Shown: positions 8,341 to 16,431 of the stretch, piece by piece
How the letters are laid out: every line of letters begins with the position of its first letter
How positions within the stretch are numbered: the stretch's first letter is position 1
Assembly: GCA_028293565.1 (NCBI GenBank)
Contig: JAQGON010000204.1
Span: 1 to 50,906 of the forward strand
DNA: 50,906 nt
From: Verrucomicrobiota bacterium
GTDB taxonomy: Bacteria; Verrucomicrobiota; Verrucomicrobiia; Opitutales; Opitutaceae
Direction of reading: 5' to 3'
Made by a program: the position numbers and the translations under genes
Notes under the pieces: model-generated
Databases searched by the model: none
What the model was told of the DNA's origin: nothing
Seen by the model: the letters and a program-made list of their open reading frames with translations, nothing else

Positions 8341-8738
8341 TGGCGCGGCTCCGATACCTCCTCGATACGCATGCTTTTCTCTGGGCGGCGACCGACGACG
8401 AGGACCGGCTGAGTCCCAAGGCGGCGCGCGCGATCGGCACTACGCCCTACGAGCAACTGGCCATTGCGGATGTGAGCCTTCAGGAAATCGGCCTGTTGCT
8501 TCATGCGGGCCGGATCTCTTTCAGTGGTTCAGCGGCCAAAGTCCTCGGCAACCTGCTTAATTACGTCACCGTGCTGCCGATCACCTTGGACATCGCGATC
8601 GTCGCTCCGTCGCTGCCGTTGCCCCACGGCGACCAGTTCGATCGGATCATCGCCGCCACGGCAAAGGTCCACCGGCTGCCGCTGGTGACGAAGGATGCGA
8701 ACATCACCGACGCCGCAGTCGTTTCCACGATCTGGTAA
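8340..8738 (+). CDS. PIN-domain ribonuclease toxin (VapC-like)
   Basis: 132 residues. The PIN pattern is intact: an N-terminal aspartate in YLLDTHAFLW, the middle helix with SLQEIGLLL, the second acidic cluster in HGDQFDRIIAATA and the final aspartate in LVTKDANI. PIN toxins cleave RNA, often tRNA or rRNA, using Mg2+ held by these acidic residues. It belongs to the type II toxin subgroup with a YLLDTHxFLW start. It is coupled to the antitoxin by a one-base overlap. Confidence 0.92.
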   Translation: MARLRYLLDTHAFLWAATDDEDRLSPKAARAIGTTPYEQLAIADVSLQEIGLLLHAGRISFSGSAAKVLGNLLNYVTVLPITLDIAIVAPSLPLPHGDQFDRIIAATAKVHRLPLVTKDANITDAAVVSTIW

Positions 8739-8801
8739 TTTCACGGGTCCGATCAATCGTCGGCCGGATCACGCGCCGGGCGGTAAAGTCGCGGATCGCG
8801 C

Positions 8802-8859
8802 CAGCCTCGTGACCTCGGCTGCTACAGGTAATCAAGTAGCAGGCGACGTCAGGAGGCTG
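8802..8859. repeat. Family B REP hairpins, outward-facing pair
   Basis: One inverted copy (8802-8825, ending CTAC) and one forward copy (GTAG at 8836, ending GGCTG at 8859). The stems are CAGCC/GGCTG-like with a TCA-rich loop. The pair sits between the toxin and recD2. Confidence 0.65.
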
Positions 8860-8881
8860 TTTCCAGAAGCCTGAAGGGAAA

Positions 8882-11266
8882 TCACCGGGCCGCGATCTTC
8901 TGCTGAAGGTGGGTGACGCGCTGCTTGGATTCGCTGTTCCGCACGGCCATCGCGTAGGCGGCGGGCTCGCCGACGATCACGACGCGCTTTCGGCCACGCG
9001 TGATTGCGGTGTAGAGCAGGTTTCGCTGGAGCATCATGAAATGGCCCTTGAGCAGCGGGATGATCACCACGGGGTACTCGCTGCCCTGCGACTTGTGGAT
9101 GCTGATCGTGTAGGCCAGCGCGAGATCGCCGAACTCGCCGCGCTCGAACGTGTGCCGTTCACCGTCGAATCTGGCGTCGAGCGTGCCCTTGATCCCGTCG
9201 ATCGAGACGACGGAGCCGATGTCGCCGTTGAAGAGGTTCTTGTCGTAGTTGTTCCGGAGCTGGATGACCTTGTCGCCGGGACGGTACTCGGCGCTGGGCC
9301 CGCGCAGGCCGCGCTCGTGCGGGTTCAGCGCGGCCTGGAGGGAAATGTTGAGATTCGCGACGCCGGCCACGCCCTTGTGCATCGGCGCGAGCACCTGCAC
9401 GTCGTTCACCGGGTCGAGCCATTTCCAGTGCCGCGGGATGAATTCGGTGCAGAGCGCGATGACTTTTCCCAGGCAGTCCTCGGCGTCCTTCGCCGCGACG
9501 AACATGAGGTCGCCCCAGTCCCGCATCGCCGCGAAGTCCGCGACGGCGGGCGGCAGCGACGGGTCGCCGGCATTGATCGCATGCGCCGTGGTCACGATCC
9601 GGCTTTGCTCCTGCTGGCGGTAGATGACGGAAAGGCGGGTCACCGGGACCAATACCCTCGCAGATCGCAGTTCGGAGTTCGCAGTTCGATCGTCCGTTGA
9701 AGGCGTCGCTCCCATCGCATTCCCAGCCCCACCGCCAGTCTGCAATTTTCGATCTTCCGTTGCCGAGCTGCGAACTGCGAACTGCGAACTGCGATCTCCG
9801 ATCCCGCCTCCCGCCGCGATCAGATCCTTGAGGACGTTTCCCGCGCCGACGCTCGGGAGCTGGTCGGTGTCGCCGACAAGGAGGAGATGCGCCTTGGACG
9901 GAACGGCCTGCAGCAGCGCCGACGCGAGCCGCGCGTCGAGCATCGAGGCTTCGTCGACAATGAGGAAATCCGTCGCGAGCGGATGGGATTCGTTGCTGGT
10001 GAAGCCGCCGCTCGCCGGGTCGTACTTGAGGAGCCGATGGATGGTCGACGCCGCTCCGCCGGTCGTCTCGGCGAGGCGCTGGGCCGCGCGGCCGGTCGGG
10101 GCGGCGAGATGCACGCGGACCTTCTTCGCCTTCAGGATTTCAACCAGCGCGCGAAGGATCGTCGTCTTCCCTGTTCCGGGCCCGCCGGTGAGGATGGTGA
10201 ACTTGTGCGTCAGCGCGTGGCGGACGGCGGTGCGCTGGAGTTCGTGAAACGTGAAGCCCGCTTTTTTCTCGGCCCAATCCACGGCCGCCGCGGCCTTGAT
10301 CGGAGGAAGGCCGCTGGTGACGCGTCCGAGGCGCGCGACGACGTCGGCGATCTTCTGCTCGGCGCGGTCGTTGTGCGGAAGCTGGATCAGCGATTGCGGA
10401 TGGCGGACGGCGGACTGCGGGGCACCGGGCGGCGCATGGATGACCAGCGACTTGTTCTCGATGAGCGCGGCGATGCGCGCCTCGAGCAGCCTGGAATCGG
10501 TCTCGAGCTGGTTGGCGGAATAGGCGATCAGGTCGCCCTCGTGAAAGGCGGTGTGGCCTTCCTCCTGGAGCGTATCGAGCGCGAAGATGAGGCCGGCGTC
10601 GAGGCGCGGGGCGGCGTCGTTGGCAAACCCGAGGTTGATCGCGATCCGGTCGGCGGTCTTGAAGCCGATGCCGTCGATTTCCCGGGCGACCCGGTACGGC
10701 TCGTTCATCAGGATCTGTTTCGCCTGCGGGCCGAAGTGGTTGACGAGCTTCACGCACTGCGACGGCGTGACGCCGTAGGTCTGGAGAAAAATATAGAGCT
10801 CCCGCTCGGTGCGTTTCTCGTCCCACGCCTTTTTGATGAGGCCGGCGCGCTTTTTGCCGATGCCCTCGACGTCGCGCAGGCGTCCGGACTCTTCGCTCAG
10901 GATGCGGAAGGTGTCGGTGCCGAACGCATCGACGATCTTGTTCGCGTAGACTTTCCCGATGCCGGGCACGAGACCGCTGCCGAGGTATTTGCGGATCCCG
11001 TACACCGAGGCGGGCAATTCCGACTTGAAGCCGGCGATCTTGAACTGGGCGCCGTGCTGGGCGTGGTGCGTCCATTCGCCGTCGAGGTGGAGCGTCTCGC
11101 CGCATTCCACGCCCGGCAGCGCGCCGACGATCGTCACCTTGGCGGCGGCGTCCTTCGTGTCGCTGGCATCGGGCCGGAACTCCGCGATTGTGTAATGGTT
11201 TTCCTCGTTGAAAAAAATGATGCGCTCGAGGACGCCGGTCAGGATGCTGGGCGCGGGGGAAGTCAC
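8882..11266 (-). CDS. recD2: RecD2-type ATP-dependent 5'-3' DNA helicase
   Basis: 794 residues, longer than the usual 720-750. Order: an N-terminal OB-like region, helix-hairpin-helix segments (LVPGIGKVYANKI and VEGIGKKRAGLI), Walker A GGPGTGKTT, DEASMLD (motif II), GDTDQLPSVGAGNVL (motif III) and VIYRQQEQSRI (motif IV). The C-terminal motifs HKSQGSEYPVVI and LLYTAITRGRKRVVIVG complete a superfamily 1B helicase. RecD2 acts without RecBC, in repair and replication-fork processing. Between motifs III and IV about 50 residues (roughly 489-537) are encoded by a heptamer repeat array, and a second smaller array lies near residues 283-291. The frame is intact through both. Confidence 0.95.
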   Translation of the reverse strand: MTSPAPSILTGVLERIIFFNEENHYTIAEFRPDASDTKDAAAKVTIVGALPGVECGETLHLDGEWTHHAQHGAQFKIAGFKSELPASVYGIRKYLGSGLVPGIGKVYANKIVDAFGTDTFRILSEESGRLRDVEGIGKKRAGLIKKAWDEKRTERELYIFLQTYGVTPSQCVKLVNHFGPQAKQILMNEPYRVAREIDGIGFKTADRIAINLGFANDAAPRLDAGLIFALDTLQEEGHTAFHEGDLIAYSANQLETDSRLLEARIAALIENKSLVIHAPPGAPQSAVRHPQSLIQLPHNDRAEQKIADVVARLGRVTSGLPPIKAAAAVDWAEKKAGFTFHELQRTAVRHALTHKFTILTGGPGTGKTTILRALVEILKAKKVRVHLAAPTGRAAQRLAETTGGAASTIHRLLKYDPASGGFTSNESHPLATDFLIVDEASMLDARLASALLQAVPSKAHLLLVGDTDQLPSVGAGNVLKDLIAAGGGIGDRSSQFAVRSSATEDRKLQTGGGAGNAMGATPSTDDRTANSELRSARVLVPVTRLSVIYRQQEQSRIVTTAHAINAGDPSLPPAVADFAAMRDWGDLMFVAAKDAEDCLGKVIALCTEFIPRHWKWLDPVNDVQVLAPMHKGVAGVANLNISLQAALNPHERGLRGPSAEYRPGDKVIQLRNNYDKNLFNGDIGSVVSIDGIKGTLDARFDGERHTFERGEFGDLALAYTISIHKSQGSEYPVVIIPLLKGHFMMLQRNLLYTAITRGRKRVVIVGEPAAYAMAVRNSESKQRVTHLQQKIAAR
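9655..9805. repeat. Inverted pair of heptamer arrays inside recD2
   Basis: Left array 9655-9696: six 7-mers, mostly AGTTCGN. Right array 9736-9805: ten 7-mers in perfect register, with three identical CGAACTG. The arrays are inverted relative to each other, around a 39-bp spacer. The whole block is read through in frame by recD2. Confidence 0.85.
10393..10420. repeat. Second heptamer array inside recD2
   Basis: Four 7-mers in register: GATTGCG, GATGGCG, GACGGCG, GACTGCG. In RecD2 they encode part of the APPGAPQSAVRHPQSL stretch, which has no counterpart in the family as I know it. Confidence 0.6.
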
Positions 11267-11324
11267 GGAAGGCGGACAGAAAGCCGAGAAACGCAGCGAG
11301 GCAATCCTGCGGGAGAAGGGCGTC

Positions 11325-11429
11325 GTAAAACGGGTCTCCCGACCCGTTGGAGCGGACGCGATTTACGGTGGACGCCGAGGGTCACCGTTTCGCCCGCATC
11401 CAGCGTCACGGGTCGGAGACCCGTGCTAC
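11325..11429. repeat. Family A element, copy A3
   Basis: Left hairpin AACGGGTC-TCC-CGACCCGTT with a GTAA head. The right hairpin faces the minus strand with a GTAG head, and its TAG is the stop of the small membrane gene at 11426. Confidence 0.8.
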
Positions 11430-11581
11430 TTTTTCTCCGTCGGCCGGGCGATCGTCAGGTCCTTGATCAGCGTCCTGATTTCGCCGCCGGCCTTGATGCC
11501 GATATAGAAGACGAGGAAGCCGTACCACGCGATCGAGCTGAAAAGAAGCACGGTCCAGAAGAGGAGATAGGGATCTTTCAT
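11426..11581 (-). CDS. Small single-pass membrane protein paired with symporter
   Basis: 51 residues beginning MKDPYLLFWTVLLFSS. One hydrophobic segment covers about residues 5-30, followed by a short charged tail (TLIKDLTIARPTEKK). It starts two bases after the stop of the sodium:solute symporter gene on the same strand, so translation is almost certainly coupled. Small companions of this kind are known for several SSS transporters, but I know no name for this one. The final TAG is supplied by the repeat that follows. Likely role: an accessory subunit or stabiliser of the symporter (inference). Confidence 0.75.
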   Translation of the reverse strand: MKDPYLLFWTVLLFSSIAWYGFLVFYIGIKAGGEIRTLIKDLTIARPTEKK

Positions 11582-11583
11582 GG

Positions 11584-13092
11584 TCAGGCGGGACTGGGGA
11601 TGGGTTGCTTGAGCGGCGCGCGCGTGACGAGCGAGCCGACGATCATGCCGAGAAAAGCGAGCGCGAACGAGGACGCGCCCGCCACCTCCGGCGCAATCTG
11701 GTGTTCCTTCGCGACGACCGCGTTCACCACCAGAAAGGTGAGCGGGCCGATGGCGCCGAGGATCAGGGCCGCGTACGCGCCCGTGGAATTTGCCCGCGGC
11801 CAATAAAGCCCGGCGATCAGGAGCGAGAACACGCTCGCGAGGTAAATGTTGCCCGTCACCGCCAGGTAGTCCCAGGCATTCCCCGGCATCTTGTACCACA
11901 AGCCGTAGAACAGCAGAAACGCCGCGATGCCGAAGAGGATGCTGCGCGTCAGAAACAGCTGGCCCTTGTTCGAGAGCGGCCGCTTCAGGCACGGGGTGAT
12001 GATGTCGTTGTAGATCACGGTGGCCCACGTCAGCATGTAGCCGCTGACCGTGGACATCTCGGCCGCGATCATCGCCGCGACGATCAGCCCGAGCATCCCG
12101 GCCGGCAGCACTTCACTGAGGTAGCGCGGCATCGCGGTCGAGGTGTCGAGCCCGGCGGGGAGCCCGCCCTTCTGGTTGAAATAAACGAACGCCGCCGCGC
12201 CCCACAGGCCCGGCAGCAGGAAGCGGCCGACGAAATAGAACGAAACGCGCCGGTACATCTGCTTGGCGCTGCGCGAATCCTTCATCGCGAGCACGCGGGT
12301 GATCGTCGTCTGCCAGGTGGTCACGACCGCGAGCTGGAAGACGAACTGCCAGATGAGGTAGCCCCAGCCGAAGTTGGAGGGATGCGCCGGGTTGAAGGGA
12401 TGCGCCGCCTTGCCGCCGGTGGCGGCGCTGACCGTCCACGCGGATTGCAGGCCCTCGACGAGGTGGGACCAGCCGATGTTCAGGATGACCAGCACCGAGG
12501 TCACGACGATGCCGACGCCGACAACAAGAAACTGGAGATAATCGGTGACCAGCACCGAGAGCATTCCGCCCAGCACCGTGTAGAGCAGGACCAGCGCGAG
12601 GAGGATCGTCATCACGCTCTCGAGCCAGGTCGGCGGCATGCCCGTGGCGTGAACGAGAAAGTCGCCGCCGAGCCGGAGAAAAATTCCCATGTTGAGCAGT
12701 CCGCCGAGCGCGACGAAGACACCCGTCAGCCAGCGCACGCGCCGGCTGAAACGTTTTTCGAACAGCTCGGGAATCGTCATCACCCCCGCGTTCCGCAGCG
12801 GTTCGATCACGAAACCCGTCTGGCCGACGACGAGAAAGGCGATCGCCATGATCACGCCGATGATCGCGCCGGCGAAACCCTTTTCATAGCCGAGCTGCGC
12901 CGTGTACATCACCGTGACGAGGCCGAGCTCCGTCGCCGCCAGCGAGGCGATCCCGAGATTCACGTGAACCTCGCGTCCTGCGATCGTGAAATCGTCAACC
13001 CCGCGAATGAAGCGCCGCATCCACAAACCCGCCGAAAGGCAGCCCACGACGTAAAGAGTGATGATGATCCAGTCGATCGGGTGCAGCGTCAT
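11584..13092 (-). CDS. Sodium:solute symporter (SSS family)
   Basis: About 502 residues with 13 or so predicted membrane segments. Family marks: YVVGCLSAGLWMRR at the start, FTIAGREV, ASLAATELGLVTVMYTAQLGYEKGFAG, then GGLLNMGIF and the long C-terminal bundle (GNIYLASVFSLLIAGLYWPRANSTGAYAA). SSS members couple Na+ entry to uptake of sugars, amino acids, carboxylates or others; the substrate cannot be read here. The ATG at 13092 (MTLHPIDWIII) is chosen over the longer open frame because the first helix begins there. It forms an operon with the 51-residue membrane protein. Confidence 0.9.
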   Translation of the reverse strand: MTLHPIDWIIITLYVVGCLSAGLWMRRFIRGVDDFTIAGREVHVNLGIASLAATELGLVTVMYTAQLGYEKGFAGAIIGVIMAIAFLVVGQTGFVIEPLRNAGVMTIPELFEKRFSRRVRWLTGVFVALGGLLNMGIFLRLGGDFLVHATGMPPTWLESVMTILLALVLLYTVLGGMLSVLVTDYLQFLVVGVGIVVTSVLVILNIGWSHLVEGLQSAWTVSAATGGKAAHPFNPAHPSNFGWGYLIWQFVFQLAVVTTWQTTITRVLAMKDSRSAKQMYRRVSFYFVGRFLLPGLWGAAAFVYFNQKGGLPAGLDTSTAMPRYLSEVLPAGMLGLIVAAMIAAEMSTVSGYMLTWATVIYNDIITPCLKRPLSNKGQLFLTRSILFGIAAFLLFYGLWYKMPGNAWDYLAVTGNIYLASVFSLLIAGLYWPRANSTGAYAALILGAIGPLTFLVVNAVVAKEHQIAPEVAGASSFALAFLGMIVGSLVTRAPLKQPIPSPA

Positions 13093-13339
13093 GAGGGGTA
13101 TCGGTCGCTCCAGGGGCAGGGGTGAACCGGTCCCGTTACGTTGGTGGAAGCCACGAGGGAGTGAAGCGGATTCTGTGGAACGCATCGCCGCTATGCTCTG
13201 GTCGCCGTCCCGACCGGCACATCGCGATGTCACCGTCTGCGCGATCCAAACAGGGACTCAGTCTTCGCAAGGTGAATGTTCAAGCGTCGGCGTTTGCCTT
13301 CGCCCAAAACGCCCGCCTGATATTTCCCTTTTCCGATCC

Positions 13340-14035
13340 ATGTCATCGACCCAAGCCCTTTCCTCCTCCCTGGCCGGACGCTTTGCGCGCGACGGCTTCG
13401 TCATTCTTCCCGACCTGATCGCGCCCGCGGAATGCGACCGCCTCAAGGCGGAGGCGCGCCGCGTGCTCGACACGCATGCCCAGCCCGGCGCGTCGGTCCA
13501 CCTGCACATGGCGGCGACCAGCCCGCTCTTCCGCGAGCTTTCGGAGGATCCGCGCGTGCTCGGGCCGCTGCGGGAGCTGATGCCGCAGGGCGTGATGTTT
13601 CTCAGCGACAAGATCGTCTATAAATCGGCGACGAAGACGTTTCCGACTCCGTGGCACATCGACTGTTTTTATTGGCGCAACACGCGTCCGAAGCTCTCCG
13701 TCTGGATCCCGCTGGACGACGCGACCGCCGCGAACGGCACGCTCACGGTCGTGCCGGGAAGCCATCGCAAGGACTGGCAGATGGTGAAGAAGGGGCTCGC
13801 GAACGGGGAATTCCACGACGAGGTCTCGAACGCCGACTGGCGGGAGGGTGACGTGGTCACCTGCGCGATCCGGCGCGGCACGGGAATCGTTTTTTCCGAC
13901 CGGCTCGTGCACGGTTCGACGCCGAACGCCGCGGGGACGGATCGTTACGCGATCATCAGCACCTATCACGCGCCGGCGCCGGACGAGCCGTTCGACCTGG
14001 ATTTTCCCGCGCGAAAAATCCTGGTGCCGGCATAA
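13340..14035 (+). CDS. Phytanoyl-CoA dioxygenase (PhyH) family protein
   Basis: About 231 residues. An Fe(II)/2-oxoglutarate oxygenase of the PhyH family. The iron triad is visible as HID in PWHIDCFYW (about residue 106) and the distal histidine in RLVHGSTPN (about residue 191). An arginine in DRYAIISTYH is the probable 2-oxoglutarate anchor. N-terminal FARDGFVILPDLIAPAECDRL is typical. The hydroxylated substrate is unknown. Start at 13340 (MSSTQALSSS). The 247-base region upstream holds nothing I recognise. It converges with the HAD gene (36-base gap). Confidence 0.9.
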   Translation: MSSTQALSSSLAGRFARDGFVILPDLIAPAECDRLKAEARRVLDTHAQPGASVHLHMAATSPLFRELSEDPRVLGPLRELMPQGVMFLSDKIVYKSATKTFPTPWHIDCFYWRNTRPKLSVWIPLDDATAANGTLTVVPGSHRKDWQMVKKGLANGEFHDEVSNADWREGDVVTCAIRRGTGIVFSDRLVHGSTPNAAGTDRYAIISTYHAPAPDEPFDLDFPARKILVPA

Positions 14036-14071
14036 CGCCGTCTCTTCGACCGACGATCGGGAAAGCGCCCG

Positions 14072-14713
14072 CTATTTCAGCTCCCCGCCGAGGGCGGCGA
14101 GGTTGGGAAACACTTCGTCTGCCCCGGCGGAGCGCAATTCGGATTCCGCGTGCGTTCCCGTCGTGACGCACCACGCCGGAAATCCCGCATTCCGCGCGGT
14201 GGCGACGTCGAAGGGCGAGTCGCCGATGAGCAGCGCACTGCCCGCCTGCGCGCCGAGCTTGGCCAGGACGTATTCGGTGAATTCCGGCTGCGGTTTCAAC
14301 CATGGGGTGTCGCCCGCGCCGAACACGCCGTCGAGGAACGGCGTGACTTCCAGATGCGCGCAGATGCGGCGGGCGGCCTCTGCCTGCTTGTTGGTGAAAA
14401 CGGCGAGCTGCCGGCCGCGTTCGTGCTGCGAGCGCACGAACTCCCTTCCGCCCGGCATCAGCGTGACGTCGTCGAGCAGGATCGTCTGGACATAATCGGT
14501 GTGAACCTTGATCGCGGCCGGAATCAGGTCCGGAGGAAGGAAATGGCCCATGGCGTTCGCGATTCCGCCGCCCACGGCGCGGCGAACCTCGTCCATTGCC
14601 GGGGCCGGCCGGCCGAACTGCGGCAGCGTATGAACATACCCGCGATGGATCGTCGTGAAGGCGTCGACCAGCGTGCCGTCGAGGTCGATGAGGAGAGTGG
14701 CAAATCGGGTCAT
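14072..14713 (-). CDS. HAD-superfamily phosphatase, phosphoglycolate phosphatase-like
   Basis: About 213 residues. Motif I LLIDLDGTLVDAF, motif II VFTNKQAEAA, then a lysine near KPQPEFTEYVLAKLG and motif IV LLIGDSPFDVATARNAG. The helical cap between motifs I and II matches subfamily IA. Such enzymes remove phosphate from small metabolites; phosphoglycolate is the common annotation but specificity is not fixed by sequence. The ATG at 14713 starts directly before the motif I strand; the longer open frame is repeat-derived. Confidence 0.9.
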   Translation of the reverse strand: MTRFATLLIDLDGTLVDAFTTIHRGYVHTLPQFGRPAPAMDEVRRAVGGGIANAMGHFLPPDLIPAAIKVHTDYVQTILLDDVTLMPGGREFVRSQHERGRQLAVFTNKQAEAARRICAHLEVTPFLDGVFGAGDTPWLKPQPEFTEYVLAKLGAQAGSALLIGDSPFDVATARNAGFPAWCVTTGTHAESELRSAGADEVFPNLAALGGELK

Positions 14714-14768
14714 GAGTATTTCACAGGATGCACGAGAGTCGGGGGTGGGGTCGACTCGGCATTGGGCC

Positions 14769-14941
14769 GCATGGGTCAGGAGACCCATGCGACGTAGAAC
14801 GGGTCTCCGACCCGTTAAGCTGGACTCGAGCCCACCGAGCGGTCCGCACTGTCTTCAGGTCGAGCTCTGCCCTCACATTTGCCGCGTCCAGCCACATGGG
14901 TCAGGAGACCCATGCTACGTAAAACGGGTCTCCGACCCGTT
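14769..14941. repeat. Family A cluster upstream of RAYT, copy A4
   Basis: Four hairpins: a lone inverted CATGGGTC-type (14769-14790), a full GTAG...CTAC element (14794-14918) and a lone GTAA-headed AACGGGTC-type (14919-14941). The full element is subfamily II, with one CATGGG end and one AACGGG end. It fills the 302-base gap before the transposase. Confidence 0.85.
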
Positions 14942-15015
14942 ATGCCACCTGTATCTTAGATCAGCAGAGCCGCAAAATATTCGACGCGGGCTCATCGAGC
15001 GCACCGCCTCGCGCG

Positions 15016-15657
15016 ATGCATCGCTCGCTGCTGCCTCAGCACATTCGCGTCCGACAAGGCGCCCATCTTCCCCACTGGACGGCGCCCGGTTCCACTTATG
15101 CCGTGTGTTTTCGGCTGGCCGATTCTCTTCCCAAGCACGTTCTGGCCAGCTGGAAAAGAGAGCGTGCCGAAATGCTCGCCCGCTTCCACCGCGGCCACGA
15201 GCCGCTCACGCCGGGAGCGATCAAGGAAATTCGCGAGCTGTTCGCTCACCGCATCGATCGCTATCTCGATGCCGGATACGGCGGATGTTTCCTTCGCAAT
15301 CCATCCGTGGCGAAGATCGTCGCGAACGCCCTCGGCCACTTCGTCGGCGAACGCTATCTGCTCCATGCCTGGTGCATCATGCCCAATCATGTTCATGCGG
15401 TGTTGACGCCGGTGAACGGCCATTCCTTGCCGGAAATAATGAAATCGTGGAAGGGATATACCGGTACGGAAGCCAACCGTGCCTTGGATCGCGAAGGCCC
15501 CTTTTGGCAGGTCGAGTACTACGATCATCTCATCCGGGACGATCCGGAGTTCGCGCAAGCTGTGCGATACACCCTCGAGAATCCGGTCAAAGCCAGGCTG
15601 GCCGATTGGTCTTGGGTATGGGCATCCGAAGAAGCGTTGAAACGGGTGGCCGAGTAG
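15016..15657 (+). CDS. REP-associated tyrosine transposase (RAYT, Y1_Tnp)
   Basis: 213 residues. Single-strand DNA transposase of the Y1/HUH type. The HUH motif is in WCIMPNHVHAVL (about residue 125), and the catalytic tyrosine is in WQVEYYDHLIRDD (about residue 167). N-terminal LPHWTAPGSTYAVCFRLADSLP is typical of RAYT proteins. These enzymes bind and cleave REP hairpins carrying a GTAG-like tetranucleotide. Here the gene is flanked by GTAG-headed hairpins, and its own stop codon is the TAG of the downstream head. It appears intact and is the only transposase in the window that fits the family A repeats. Confidence 0.95.
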   Translation: MHRSLLPQHIRVRQGAHLPHWTAPGSTYAVCFRLADSLPKHVLASWKRERAEMLARFHRGHEPLTPGAIKEIRELFAHRIDRYLDAGYGGCFLRNPSVAKIVANALGHFVGERYLLHAWCIMPNHVHAVLTPVNGHSLPEIMKSWKGYTGTEANRALDREGPFWQVEYYDHLIRDDPEFAQAVRYTLENPVKARLADWSWVWASEEALKRVAE

Positions 15658-15778
15658 CATGGGTCTCCCGACCCATGTGGTTGGACGCGGCAAACGTGAT
15701 GGCAGAGCTCGATCTAAAGACAGTGCGGGCCGGTCGGTCGGCTCGAGTCCAGCTTCACGGGTCGGAGCCCCGTGCTAC
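15654..15778. repeat. Family A-II element ending two convergent genes, copy A5
   Basis: GTAG at 15654-15657 contains the RAYT stop; CTAC at 15775-15778 contains, on the other strand, the stop of the PqiC-like gene. The right hairpin has one stem mismatch. The 125-bp element is the entire spacer between the two genes. Confidence 0.9.
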
Positions 15779-16398
15779 TTCACCGTCGCCACCAGGCTCG
15801 CGACGCGATCCGAAAATCCGTCGATCGCCTCGCTCAGTTTCTGCGCGAGCTGGCCGTAACCCTGCCGGTCCCATCCCGGGATCTCCGTCGTAAACGTCTC
15901 CCGCGCCCGGCGCACGCCGTCGGGGCCAGGGGTGAAAATCTCCACCTGCGCCACAAACCGGGCGACGCCCGCCTCACGGTCGCCCTCGCAGCGGATCACC
16001 GTCACGAGAATCTCGAAATCGTGGTCCTCGCCCAATGACGCCACGACGTGCGCGATCGGGCCGCGTCCCTCCAAACCGTCGCGGAGCACACGCCCGATGC
16101 CCGCTTCGAGCCCTTCCGCCCAGCGGGATTCGTCCGCGTACGTGATCTCGTTCGATGCCACGCGGACCTGCATCGCCTTGCTGCTCCGAAGATAACTCGG
16201 CAGCTGGATTGCCCGCAGCGCCACGCGCAAGTGCGCGCCCTCGGCCGGAGCGGCCTTCGCGGCCGGGAGGGTGAGCACAAAATAGCGCGTGAGGTCAGGC
16301 TGCGCCTGCGGAAGCGAGCATCCTGCGATCGCGAACGCCCCGGCAATGAGCCAGAGGCGCGAGGAAAAAATCCGGCGGATTGGGTTCAAAATCATCAT
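15775..16398 (-). CDS. PqiC-like ABC-transport auxiliary lipoprotein
   Basis: 207 residues. Lipobox IAGCS after a hydrophobic segment (LWLIAGAFA), so it is probably an outer-membrane or periplasmic lipoprotein. The RYFVLTLPAA start and the LRVALRAIQLPSYL and RWAEGLEAGIGRVL blocks are those of the PqiC/DUF330 (ABC-type auxiliary) family. It is the last gene of an Mla/Pqi-type lipid-transport operon, 33 bases after the MCE gene. Expected role: docking of the MCE channel at the outer membrane. The stop TAG belongs to the adjoining repeat. Confidence 0.9.
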   Translation of the reverse strand: MMILNPIRRIFSSRLWLIAGAFAIAGCSLPQAQPDLTRYFVLTLPAAKAAPAEGAHLRVALRAIQLPSYLRSSKAMQVRVASNEITYADESRWAEGLEAGIGRVLRDGLEGRGPIAHVVASLGEDHDFEILVTVIRCEGDREAGVARFVAQVEIFTPGPDGVRRARETFTTEIPGWDRQGYGQLAQKLSEAIDGFSDRVASLVATVK

Positions 16399-16431
16399 CG
16401 TCGCGATCTCCGTTTTTTGCGTGGTTGAAAA

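Larger units (their letters stand above)
14794..15778 (+). mobile_element. RAYT locus bracketed by family A-II elements
   Basis: The transposase gene is enclosed by two A-II elements (14794-14918 and 15654-15778) that share the middle sequence and have CATGGG/ACGGG hairpin ends. RAYT genes between REPs of their own family are the typical arrangement. No target duplication was found. Confidence 0.6.

Noticed and set aside
13093-13339. Riboswitch in the symporter/PhyH intergenic region
   Set aside because: Some GC-rich pairing is possible, but I could match no known aptamer core on either strand.
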